A stretch of DNA of 64,000 nucleotides. It comes from Spirochaeta thermophila DSM 6192. GTDB taxonomy: Bacteria > Spirochaetota > Spirochaetia > Winmispirales > Winmispiraceae. The notes beneath the pieces were generated by a model that worked only from the letters and a program-made list of their open reading frames with translations, searched no databases and was not told where the DNA came from. The DNA is taken from contig NC_014484.1 in the NCBI RefSeq assembly GCF_000147075.1, positions 1,939,501 to 2,003,500 on the forward strand. Reading direction: 5' to 3'. Shown here piece after piece: positions 8,718 to 16,213 of the stretch. Both the position numbers and the translations under genes were made by a program. Within the stretch, counting starts at the first letter, position 1. The number at the start of each line of letters is the position of its first letter.

Positions 8718-8772
8718 TTGCGGGAAAGAACGCCTATCCACTACACTATCACGAGGTGTTGCAGTACGCAAC
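8718..8772. promoter_or_regulatory. overlapping divergent promoters with a palindrome
   Basis: Plus strand: -35 TTGCGG (8718-8723), 18-base spacer, -10 TACACT (8742-8747), for the NmrA-like gene. Minus strand: -35 TTGCGT (8766-8771), 17-base spacer, -10 TAGTGT (8743-8748), for the TPR gene. The two -10 boxes occupy the same bases. A palindrome GTTGC-AGTAC-GCAAC (8758-8772) covers the minus -35 and lies just downstream of the plus start site, as an operator would. Confidence 0.5.
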
Positions 8773-8823
8773 TGATCCTGTCTCTCCTGGAGGAGAGATC
8801 CCGTATCAGAAGAGGAGGAGCAT

Positions 8824-9675
8824 ATGCGTATAGGAATCACCGGGGCTGCGGGTCACCTCGGTCGACTGGTGGCCCGGTTCGTGCTGGAACAGGTGCCTTC
8901 CCGAGCGGTGAGGCTCATCACAAGGAGACCTGAGGCCCTGGAGGGGTTTCAGGAGAAGGGGGTTGAGGTGGTGAAGGCCGATTTCGATCGTCCGGAGACC
9001 CTGGAAGAGGCCTTCAGGGGGGTCGAGCGTCTCCTCGTGATAAGCACCGATGCCATAGGCCGTCGGGTGACGCAGCATCGGCATGCGGCCGAGGCGGCGA
9101 AGCGGGCGGGGGTGGGGCTCCTCGTGTACACCTCGTCGGTGAACAACGATCGGGAGTTTCCCCGTTTCATGGGCGAACACAGGGCCACCGAGGCGATCCT
9201 CAGGGAGCTCGGGATTCCCCACGCCATCCTCCGGAACAATCTGTACGCCGAGTTCATCTCGGGGCTCGTGGCTCAGGTGGGTGAGGATGGGGTGCTCGAG
9301 CTGCCCGCCGACGGGGGGAAGGTGGCGTGGGTGGCGAGGGAGGATTGCGCGAGGGCCGCGGCTGTGGTGCTCACCGGAGAGGGGCACGAGGGGAAGGTCT
9401 ACGATATCACCGGTCCTGTCCCGCTCGGGTTCGAGGAGGTGGCGGGGCTCCTGGGTGAGGTGCTGGACAGGAGGGTGGTCTACCGGTCGGTGGAGCCGGC
9501 GGTGTTCCGGGAGCGCATGGCGGCCGCCGGGGCCCCAGGCCCGCTCGTGGATCTGATGGAGGACCTCTACCGGGGGATCGCCTCGGGGACCTTCGACGTG
9601 GTCTCCGATGACGTGGCGCGGCTCGTGGGGAGGCCGCCGCTCCCCGCACGGGAGGTGGTGCTCAGGGGGGTGTAG
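8824..9675 (+). CDS. NmrA/QorB-like NAD(P)-binding oxidoreductase
   Basis: A 283-residue atypical short-chain reductase. The N-terminal dinucleotide motif is GITGAAGHLGR, followed by LITRRPEAL and a strand VEVVKADFDRPETL, the usual acidic end of the second beta strand. TDAIGRRVTQHRHAAEAAKRAGVGLLVYTSS is the family hallmark of QorB-like quinone reductases, which lack the YxxxK pair of classical SDRs. LGIPHAILRNNLYAEF continues the match. These enzymes use NADPH to reduce quinones or act as redox sensors. A GAGGAGG site lies seven bases before the ATG. The gene converges on dacA with only two bases between stop codons. Confidence 0.88.
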   Translation: MRIGITGAAGHLGRLVARFVLEQVPSRAVRLITRRPEALEGFQEKGVEVVKADFDRPETLEEAFRGVERLLVISTDAIGRRVTQHRHAAEAAKRAGVGLLVYTSSVNNDREFPRFMGEHRATEAILRELGIPHAILRNNLYAEFISGLVAQVGEDGVLELPADGGKVAWVAREDCARAAAVVLTGEGHEGKVYDITGPVPLGFEEVAGLLGEVLDRRVVYRSVEPAVFRERMAAAGAPGPLVDLMEDLYRGIASGTFDVVSDDVARLVGRPPLPAREVVLRGV

Positions 9676-9677
9676 GC

Positions 9678-10841
9678 TCAGGAGGCATACCCCAGGATCG
9701 CGAGGAGGTGGTGCCAGAGCCAGGAGAGGAGGTCGGCGAGGAAGGGGAAGAAGGGGGCGCGTGGGACGTGCTGAGGGGCGATGAGGCTGGATTCCGCGAG
9801 CACGGTGTCGTCCAACAGGAGGCGGACGGTGCCGAGTCGCTCGCCGGGGTGAAGGGGGGCCCAGCGCTCCGAGACCTGCTCCACCTCTACGGAGAGGCGG
9901 GGAATGTCGGTCCTGGCGAGGGTGACGCGAAGGGGCCGGGCGGGGCGGGGGGTGAGGAAGGGTTGGGTGCCGCCCCAGATGCGGACGGGCCGGATCCCGG
10001 TGAGGGGGGCCTCGGTGGTGAGGTAGGTGTCGAAGCCGTAGTCGAGGAGGGCGGCGGCCTGGTGGTCGCGTTCCTGCATGCCTTCCCAATAGCTGGGGGC
10101 CTGGATGCCGAGGAGGACGGCGATGAGGCTGGTGGGGCCGCGTCGGGCATAGGCCACGATGTGGAAGCCCGATTCCTCGAGGTAGCCGGTCTTGAGGCCC
10201 TCGAGGCCGGGGTAGCGGCCCAGGAGGGTGTTGCGGTTGAGGTAGGTGCGTCCTCCTATGGTGACGGCGCGGGGGGAGTGGTAGCGGGCCGGGGCAGAGG
10301 GGAAGCGGTCGAGGTAGTCGGCGGCGAAGAGGGCGATCTCGCGGGCGGTGATGGTGTTGTGGGGCGAGAGGCCCGAGGGTTCCTCAAAGGAGAGGTGGGA
10401 ATAGCCCAGGCTCTGCACAAGTGTGTTCATACGGCGGGCAAAGGTAGGGATATCGGGTGCGAGGAGGAGGGCGAGGGCACAGGCGGCGTCGTTGGCGGAG
10501 TACACAAGGGTGAGTGAGAGGAGCTGGGCAGGGGTGAGGGTGGTGCCGGGGGTGAGGCCTGCGAGGGATGCGTCGGGGGGGAAGGGGATGCGGGCGAGGG
10601 CGGAGGGTACGGGGAGCGGGAGGTCCTCCCTGAGGAGGCCGTGTTCCATGGCCTGTAGCACGAGGTAGGCGGTGACGAGCTTGGTAAGCGAGGCTGCCGG
10701 ATGCGGGAGGTCGGCTTGCTTCTCGAAGAGCACGGTGCGGGTGGTAGGTTCCAGGAGGAGGGCGGAGGGCGCGGAGAGCGGGGGCGGGGCGGCGGGGAGG
10801 AGGGTGGCGGCGAGCAGGAGGAGGAAGGCACGGATGCGCAC
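9678..10841 (-). CDS. dacA: D-alanyl-D-alanine carboxypeptidase (DacA/PBP5 family)
   Basis: A 387-residue exported serine peptidase (family S11) that trims the terminal D-Ala from peptidoglycan stem peptides. A signal peptide covers about the first 23 residues. The catalytic motifs are complete: SLTK at 51-54 with the nucleophile Ser and general-base Lys, SAN at 115-117, and KTG at 217-219. A C-terminal region after residue 300 fits the beta-rich domain of PBP5, and the end (LLSWLWHHLLAILGYAS) is hydrophobic, fitting membrane attachment. The coding strand is C-rich, giving many Pro and Leu residues. It lies downstream of the FAD oxidoreductase gene by ten bases. Confidence 0.93.
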   Translation of the reverse strand: MRIRAFLLLLAATLLPAAPPPLSAPSALLLEPTTRTVLFEKQADLPHPAASLTKLVTAYLVLQAMEHGLLREDLPLPVPSALARIPFPPDASLAGLTPGTTLTPAQLLSLTLVYSANDAACALALLLAPDIPTFARRMNTLVQSLGYSHLSFEEPSGLSPHNTITAREIALFAADYLDRFPSAPARYHSPRAVTIGGRTYLNRNTLLGRYPGLEGLKTGYLEESGFHIVAYARRGPTSLIAVLLGIQAPSYWEGMQERDHQAAALLDYGFDTYLTTEAPLTGIRPVRIWGGTQPFLTPRPARPLRVTLARTDIPRLSVEVEQVSERWAPLHPGERLGTVRLLLDDTVLAESSLIAPQHVPRAPFFPFLADLLSWLWHHLLAILGYAS

Positions 10842-10851
10842 GGCGTCCCTC

Positions 10852-12150
10852 CTAGAGGGTGGGGGTTCGGCCCGTGGCGGCGAGGATGCCGCGGGCGGCG
10901 CGGATGCCGCTCGCCCAGGCCGCGGTGATCCCCCTGCTCGTGCCGGCTCCGTCGCCGATGAGGTAGATGCCCGGCTTCACCTGGAAGTACGCATCCATGA
11001 ACCGAGGTCGGTTCGCATAGAGCTTGATCTCGGGGTAGTACATGATGGTGCTCGGATGGAGCACCCCGGGGCAGATGGTGTCGAGCATCTTCATGGCCCT
11101 CCAGATGCTCCTCAGGATCTTGGCCGGCATGGCAAGGCTTATGTCGCCCGGCGTACAGGTGGGAAGGGTGGGAGGAAAGTCGTAGAGGTCTTCATTGAAG
11201 GTCTCAGGCCTCGATCGCTTCCCCAGCCTGAAGTCCCCCACCCGCTGCATGAGCGGTCTCCCCCCGCCCAGGAGCACGGCCTGCTGACCGAGCATCTCTG
11301 CGTAGAGTTGGCCGCTCGCGAGTGGTTCGGTGAGGGTGATGGTCCTGAGGAGGGCGAAGTTCACGAGCCCGTTCTCCCGGGCGGCCTTGCTGTAGGCATG
11401 GCCGTTCACGCTGTAGTACGTGCTCCCGTCGCGGGCGGTGTATCGTTCCTGGACCACGTAGGCCCTGCGGGAGTTCGTGCAGAAGGTGCGGACCTTGTCG
11501 GGGAAGAGGAACTTGGGGTCGTAGTAGTCCCTCACGATGGGGTAGTGCTCCTCCTTCATCTCGAGCCTGAGGCCGATATCCACCACGTGATCCACGTACT
11601 CCACGCCCAGGCGGTCCATGAGCTCCTGGAGGAACCTGAAGCCCTTTCTCCCCGGGGCCACGATGAGGTGGTCGTAGCCGTACTGTCCACGGTCGGTGAT
11701 CACCACCTTCCGATCCAGGTCCACATCCACCATCTCCTCGCCGAAGGAGAAGTCGACCCCCTTCTCGGTGAGCTCACCTACGAGGCGCTTGATGAGCTTG
11801 ATCCCTCCATCGGTACCGAGGTGGGCCTGCCGGATCTCCAGGAGCACCACCCCGAGTTTCTCCGCCCGCCTTCGGTAGGTCTCTATGTTCGCCACCGGGA
11901 GACACTGGGGCCTGAGCACCGCCTCCACCTCGGCGAGGTGCGCCTCGGCCGTCTCCCTGTCCCACAGGTCCTCAGGGAAGCCTATGGGATAGGTGAAGTT
12001 CATCTTGCAGTCGTTCCTGAGCCCTCCGGTGGAGATGGACTCCTTCTCGAGGATGAGGATCTTCATCTCGGGGGCGTGTTTCACAAGGAAGAAGGCAGCT
12101 CCCAGGCCCGCAGGCCCCGAGCCAGTGATCACCACATCGTAGCGCTTCAT
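10852..12150 (-). CDS. FAD-dependent NAD(P)/FAD oxidoreductase
   Basis: A protein of about 432 residues with an N-terminal Rossmann motif (YDVVITGSGPAGLGAAFFLV), then ILILEKESISTGG. A C-terminal IYLIGDGAGTSRGITAAWASGIRAARGI block is the usual FAD-ribityl contact. The family ('FAD-dependent protein' with similarity to thiamine-thiazole/GG-reductase-like enzymes) is widespread in anaerobes; its reaction is not established. A pair Cys-Lys-Met-Asn-Phe follows the FAD motif. The start at MKRYDVV is chosen because it begins the Rossmann strand; upstream codons (a TTG and another ATG) are possible, and none has a convincing ribosome site. Confidence 0.8.
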   Translation of the reverse strand: MKRYDVVITGSGPAGLGAAFFLVKHAPEMKILILEKESISTGGLRNDCKMNFTYPIGFPEDLWDRETAEAHLAEVEAVLRPQCLPVANIETYRRRAEKLGVVLLEIRQAHLGTDGGIKLIKRLVGELTEKGVDFSFGEEMVDVDLDRKVVITDRGQYGYDHLIVAPGRKGFRFLQELMDRLGVEYVDHVVDIGLRLEMKEEHYPIVRDYYDPKFLFPDKVRTFCTNSRRAYVVQERYTARDGSTYYSVNGHAYSKAARENGLVNFALLRTITLTEPLASGQLYAEMLGQQAVLLGGGRPLMQRVGDFRLGKRSRPETFNEDLYDFPPTLPTCTPGDISLAMPAKILRSIWRAMKMLDTICPGVLHPSTIMYYPEIKLYANRPRFMDAYFQVKPGIYLIGDGAGTSRGITAAWASGIRAARGILAATGRTPTL

Positions 12151-12191
12151 GGAAGGCATGATAGCAGGAGACGGCAAAGGGGGCTATGCCC

Positions 12192-12560
12192 TCACTCCTC
12201 CCTGCGGGAGCCGAGGAAGGTGGCGACGAGGCTGGTGATGGCGAGGACGGCGGGGGCGATGGCTCCCGCCACCTGATGGAGGAGGACCGAGAGGATCACG
12301 GCGCCCAGGCTCACCATGGCGATGAGGAAGGCGAGGATCTGGCCCCACCGGGATGCCTGGATGCTCGCCTCCACGAGCCTTCGCTCGAGCTCCCGCCTGT
12401 GATGGGCTTCCTCTTCGGCGAGGGTGAGGATGCGCTCAGCCGCCCCGGGCAGGGTCTTCTCGTACCGGGCGAACTCCGATGCCGGGGGGAGCGGCCCCTC
12501 GTAGGTGGCCCGGGCCACCACACCCCTCTCCTCCCTCCCCTGCTGTTCCCTATCGCTCAT
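12192..12560 (-). CDS. DUF2335 domain membrane protein
   Basis: A 122-residue protein of the DUF2335 family. The family core is visible: YEGPLPPASEFARYEKTLPGAAERILTLAEEEAHHRRELE, followed by two C-terminal transmembrane helices (ILAFLIAMVSLGAVILSVLL and AIAPAVLAITSLVATFLG). The soluble N-terminal part is helical and charged. The biochemical role is unknown; homologues often occur in defence or mobile contexts, but here it lies in a housekeeping envelope cluster. It overlaps the small gene upstream by 11 bases. Confidence 0.85.
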   Translation of the reverse strand: MSDREQQGREERGVVARATYEGPLPPASEFARYEKTLPGAAERILTLAEEEAHHRRELERRLVEASIQASRWGQILAFLIAMVSLGAVILSVLLHQVAGAIAPAVLAITSLVATFLGSRREE

Positions 12561-12747
12561 TTCCTACCTGCTCCATCGCGGTCTTGAGGTCCCCCCCCAC
12601 CCTCGCCCAGTCACGGGAGAGGGAGGCGCGGTCCCGCTGGGCCCCCCCCGAGGCCCGTACCACCGAGAGCATGGTGCGGCCCGAGAGGTCGAAGAGGGAG
12701 AGGTAACCGGCAAGGAGGTGTCGCACCACAGGACCGAATCGCTTCAT
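12550..12747 (-). CDS. small hypothetical protein
   Basis: A 65-residue basic protein, MKRFGPVVRHLLAGYLSLFD and onward, with one amphipathic or weakly hydrophobic N-terminal helix and a C-terminal helix ending TAMEQVGNER. No family is recognised. It is supported by the 11-base overlap with the DUF2335 gene, same strand, and by filling the gap to ftsK; the ribosome site (AGGGA) is weak. It may be a translationally coupled partner of the DUF2335 protein. Confidence 0.5.
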   Translation of the reverse strand: MKRFGPVVRHLLAGYLSLFDLSGRTMLSVVRASGGAQRDRASLSRDWARVGGDLKTAMEQVGNER

Positions 12748-12787
12748 GGTCCCTATGATACCACCAACCGGGGGAGGGTTCCACCCC

Positions 12788-15337
12788 CTAGGCCTCCTCG
12801 TCCTGATACCCCTGGTACTCCGGAGGCACCTGGAGGATCTCGCGGGGCTTGCTCCCGTTCGCAGGCCCCACGATCCCGAGCTCTTCCATGGCCTCCACCA
12901 GCCGGGCCGCCCTGTTGTAGCCTATCTTGAGTCGTCTCTGGAGGTATGAGGCCGAGGCCTTGCCGGTGGAGACCACGATCTGGATGGCGCGCTCGAGGAG
13001 GGGGTCCTCGAGGTCACCCTGGAGCGAGGGGTCGTCCTCCTCTTCGTCTATGAAGATCTCGTCGTCCACGTAGTCGGGAGGGCCGAGTTCCTTGAGATAG
13101 GCGACCAGGCGTTCCACCTCTTCTTCCGAGACGAAGGCGCCCTGGATACGCACGGGGAAGGGCTGCCACGGCGAGGTGAAGAGCATATCCCCCCTACCGA
13201 GGAGCTTCTCGGCGCCCACACTGTCGATGATGATCCGGGAGTCGAACTTGCTGGCCACCATGAAGGCGATGCGGGAAGGGATGTTCGCCTTGATGAGGCC
13301 GGTGATCACGTCGATGGAGGGCCGCTGCGTGGCGAGCACCAGGTGGAGTCCCACGGCGCGGGACATGGCCGCGAGCCGGGCGAGGATGGCCTCGAGGTCC
13401 TTGCCCGCGGTGGCCATGAGGTCTGCGAACTCGTCGATGATGATGACGACGTAGGGGAGCCGCTCCATGGCGAGGCCCTCGCGCTCCACCTTCTGGTTGT
13501 AGGCGCGGATGTCACGGGCGCCCACGGCGTCGAGGAGAGCGTAGCGTCGTTCCATCTCGTAGACGCAGTACTGGAGGGCCTGGAAGGCCCTCTTCGGGTC
13601 GGTGACCACGGGCGTGAGGAGGTGGGGGATGTCGTTGTAGAGCTTGAGCTCCACGATCTTGGGGTCGATGAGCATGAGGCGCACCTCGCGGGGAGACCTG
13701 CTGTAGAGGATGGAGCAGATGATGGCGTTCACACAGACCGACTTTCCCGAACCGGTGGCGCCTGCGATGAGGAGGTGGGGGGTCTGGGTGAGGTCGACCA
13801 CCTGGGGTTCGCCGGTGATGTCCTTGCCGAGGACCACCGGGATCCCGTAGCGCGGGTCGGAGAGGTCGGTCTGCTCCAGTATCTCCCTCAGCGAGACGAG
13901 TTCCCTGTGCTTGTTGGGCACCTCCACGCCCACGGCGCGCTTGCCGGGAATGGGGGCCACGATGCGGACGCTCTGGGCTGCGAGCCGCAGGGCGATGTTG
14001 TCGGCGAGGTTGACGATGCGGGAGAGCTTCACCCCGGGGGCAGGGAGGATCTCGTACATGGTGATGACCGGCCCCCTCCGGATCCCGATGAGCTCGGCCT
14101 CGATGCCGAACTCCGAGAGGGTCTCGAGGAGGAGCTCCCCTGCCTTCTTGATCTCCTCCTTGTTGTCGGAGGAGAGCTCGGGATACCGGGCGAGGATCCC
14201 CTCTATCGGCACCCGGTAGGGACCTTCGAAGAGATGGGTGGATCGAGGGGGCCCCTCCGCAGGGGGTTCCGGCCGGCTCTGCTCCGTACGCGGAGAGGGG
14301 GTCCGGTCTCGAGGCGGGGTGGGATCGGGCGGGGGGGAGGTGCGGAGGGGATCCTCCCCTCCCTCAGCCTCGCGAGGGGGGGCTTCCGGCTCCTCCCGGG
14401 TGCCTCGGAGGGGGAGGTAGATGGGCTCCTCCTCGGGAGCAGGGGCCTCCTCCTCCCCGACGACCGGGGGGGCGGGCTGCGCGTGCGCCACGTGCGCTTC
14501 CTCCCCGGGCACAGGGGGTTCGGGCATCGCAGGGGGGTCCGGCGGGAGGGGGGCGTCCCCCTCCTCCTCAGAGGAGGCTGCACCATCGGGGCGCACACCC
14601 TCGCGCGCCTCCCCCTCCACCCCGGCCTCGGGTGCGGGGGCCTCGAGGAGGAGCACCTCCGACCCCCTCCGTTCGGCCGCAGGACGGGCCGAGGTCTTCA
14701 CGCGGTCTGCGATCCTTGCGAGCACCGAGTCCTCGGGGAGGATGCGCACCCGCTCCTCCCCCCCTTCGCGCACCCCGCCGTCCGGGGCCGCAGGGGCGGG
14801 GGGAGGACCGGCCTCGGGTGCCCGGCGGGGCTGCCCCCCCTGCCCGCCCGGCCCGGCCTGCCCGCTCCCCTCGCCCCACACGGGGAGGTGGCCCCTGAAC
14901 CAGGGGATGAGGCGGATGATCCCCACCAGGCTCACCATGCCCAGGAGCGTGGTGATGAGGCCGGCGCCCGGCCTGGTGAAGGCCCGTATGAGGGCCCCGG
15001 GAAGGAGGGCGTGCACGGCGAAGGGGTCGACCAGGAGCCTGGCTGCGAGGCCGAAGAAGAGGAGCGGGAGGAGGGTGGTCTTGAGCCAGAGGAAGAACCA
15101 GAGCGGGAAGGACCGTCGCACGAGGAGGACGCCGACGATACACAGGTAGAGGAAGACCCAGAGCCCGGGAAGGTGGAAGGAGGAGAGGACGAAGGAGACG
15201 GGCGGGAAGGGATCGCCGGGCAGTCCTGCGAGCGAGGCTGCCGCGGCGAGGAGTCCTGCGAGGCCGCTTGCGATGAGAAGGCTTCCGAGGGCGGTGCGCA
15301 CGAGCCGGGCGAACACGATACCTCCTCTGCTCTTCAT
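12788..15337 (-). CDS. ftsK: FtsK/SpoIIIE-type DNA translocase
   Basis: An 849-residue septal DNA pump that moves chromosome ends through the closing division site and activates XerCD resolution. The order is: four N-terminal membrane helices (to about residue 160); a long acidic Pro/Glu-rich linker (about 170-370), which is typical of FtsK; the alpha/beta domain from YRVPIEGIL; Walker A GATGSGKSV near 527; Walker B YVVIIIDEFADLM; and the gamma winged-helix (DPLLERAIQIVVSTGKASASYLQRRLKIGYNRAARLVEAMEELGIV), which reads KOPS-like sites. The end, PREILQVPPEYQ, is also normal. Length is usual for a FtsK with a moderate linker. Confidence 0.96.
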   Translation of the reverse strand: MKSRGGIVFARLVRTALGSLLIASGLAGLLAAAASLAGLPGDPFPPVSFVLSSFHLPGLWVFLYLCIVGVLLVRRSFPLWFFLWLKTTLLPLLFFGLAARLLVDPFAVHALLPGALIRAFTRPGAGLITTLLGMVSLVGIIRLIPWFRGHLPVWGEGSGQAGPGGQGGQPRRAPEAGPPPAPAAPDGGVREGGEERVRILPEDSVLARIADRVKTSARPAAERRGSEVLLLEAPAPEAGVEGEAREGVRPDGAASSEEEGDAPLPPDPPAMPEPPVPGEEAHVAHAQPAPPVVGEEEAPAPEEEPIYLPLRGTREEPEAPPREAEGGEDPLRTSPPPDPTPPRDRTPSPRTEQSRPEPPAEGPPRSTHLFEGPYRVPIEGILARYPELSSDNKEEIKKAGELLLETLSEFGIEAELIGIRRGPVITMYEILPAPGVKLSRIVNLADNIALRLAAQSVRIVAPIPGKRAVGVEVPNKHRELVSLREILEQTDLSDPRYGIPVVLGKDITGEPQVVDLTQTPHLLIAGATGSGKSVCVNAIICSILYSRSPREVRLMLIDPKIVELKLYNDIPHLLTPVVTDPKRAFQALQYCVYEMERRYALLDAVGARDIRAYNQKVEREGLAMERLPYVVIIIDEFADLMATAGKDLEAILARLAAMSRAVGLHLVLATQRPSIDVITGLIKANIPSRIAFMVASKFDSRIIIDSVGAEKLLGRGDMLFTSPWQPFPVRIQGAFVSEEEVERLVAYLKELGPPDYVDDEIFIDEEEDDPSLQGDLEDPLLERAIQIVVSTGKASASYLQRRLKIGYNRAARLVEAMEELGIVGPANGSKPREILQVPPEYQGYQDEEA

Positions 15338-15401
15338 CGGCAGGTTTCGGGGGCGGGTTTACCGGCCGGACCGCCGGTTCGGTCCCGCATGGGGAAGGCC
15401 C

Positions 15402-16202
15402 TCACAGGAGGATGAGGCCTGCCAGTCCTGCGGGCACCAGGTAGAAGGCGAAGAGCGGGAGCCTGCCGGCCCTCACCACCCGGAGGAGGGTCTTGAGGGC
15501 GAGGTATCCCGAGAGGAGGGCGGCCGCCATGCCGACGAGGAGCGAGGGAAGGGGCACCCGGGCGGCGAGCTCGCCTGCATCCGCAAGCTCGAGCACGAGG
15601 GCCCCCAGGATCGCAGGGACCGAGAGGAGGAAGGAGAACTCGCCTGCATCGCGCCGGGAGATCCCGAGGTGGAGGGCGGCGCTGATGCTGCTCCCGGATC
15701 GGGAGATGCCGGGGAGCACGGCGAGCCCCTGCACCAGGCCCACGAGCAGGCCGTCGGTGAGGCGGATGTGGTGGAGGCCCCGGCCCTCACGGGTGGGGGC
15801 GAGGGCGGTGCTCACCAGGAGGAGGGCGGTCACCAAGAGCATGGCTGCGGCGAACCGGGGCCGGCCGAAGAAGGGGAGGTCCTTCACGAGCAGGCCGAGG
15901 AGCGCCGTGGCTGCGGTGCCCACCAAGAGGGCGAGGGCGAGCCTCCCCAGGGCCCGGTCGGCCTCCGCCCTGCTGCCCCCAAGGAGGCGCAGGAGTGCGC
16001 CGAGGATCTCGAGGATGCGGTGCCAGAAGGCCCCTACCACCACCAGCAGGGTGGCCACGTGGAGGAGCACGTCGAAGAGCAGGGGCACCTCTCCGAGCCC
16101 GAAGAGGTGCTGGGCGATCACGAGGTGTCCGGAGCTGGAGATGGGGAGAAACTCGGTGAGGCCCTGGAGGCTCCCCAGGATCACGGCGGTGATGATGTCC
16201 AC
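15402..16202 (-). CDS. uppP: undecaprenyl-diphosphatase
   Basis: A 266-residue membrane enzyme (BacA/UppP family) that removes a phosphate from undecaprenyl diphosphate to recycle the lipid carrier of peptidoglycan synthesis; overexpression gives bacitracin resistance in other bacteria. Both active-site repeats are present: LQGLTEFLPISSSGH near residue 12-26 and LVQGLAVLPGISRSGSS near 150-168. About eight transmembrane helices are predicted. It lies 11 bases downstream of the lytic transglycosylase gene and 64 upstream of ftsK, fitting a cell-wall cluster. Confidence 0.96.
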   Translation of the reverse strand: MDIITAVILGSLQGLTEFLPISSSGHLVIAQHLFGLGEVPLLFDVLLHVATLLVVVGAFWHRILEILGALLRLLGGSRAEADRALGRLALALLVGTAATALLGLLVKDLPFFGRPRFAAAMLLVTALLLVSTALAPTREGRGLHHIRLTDGLLVGLVQGLAVLPGISRSGSSISAALHLGISRRDAGEFSFLLSVPAILGALVLELADAGELAARVPLPSLLVGMAAALLSGYLALKTLLRVVRAGRLPLFAFYLVPAGLAGLILL

Positions 16203-16213
16203 GTCACGACTCC

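Noticed and set aside
13343-15415. Open frame of about 690 codons on the plus strand
   Set aside because: It is the antisense of ftsK, which has Walker motifs and the gamma domain on the minus strand.
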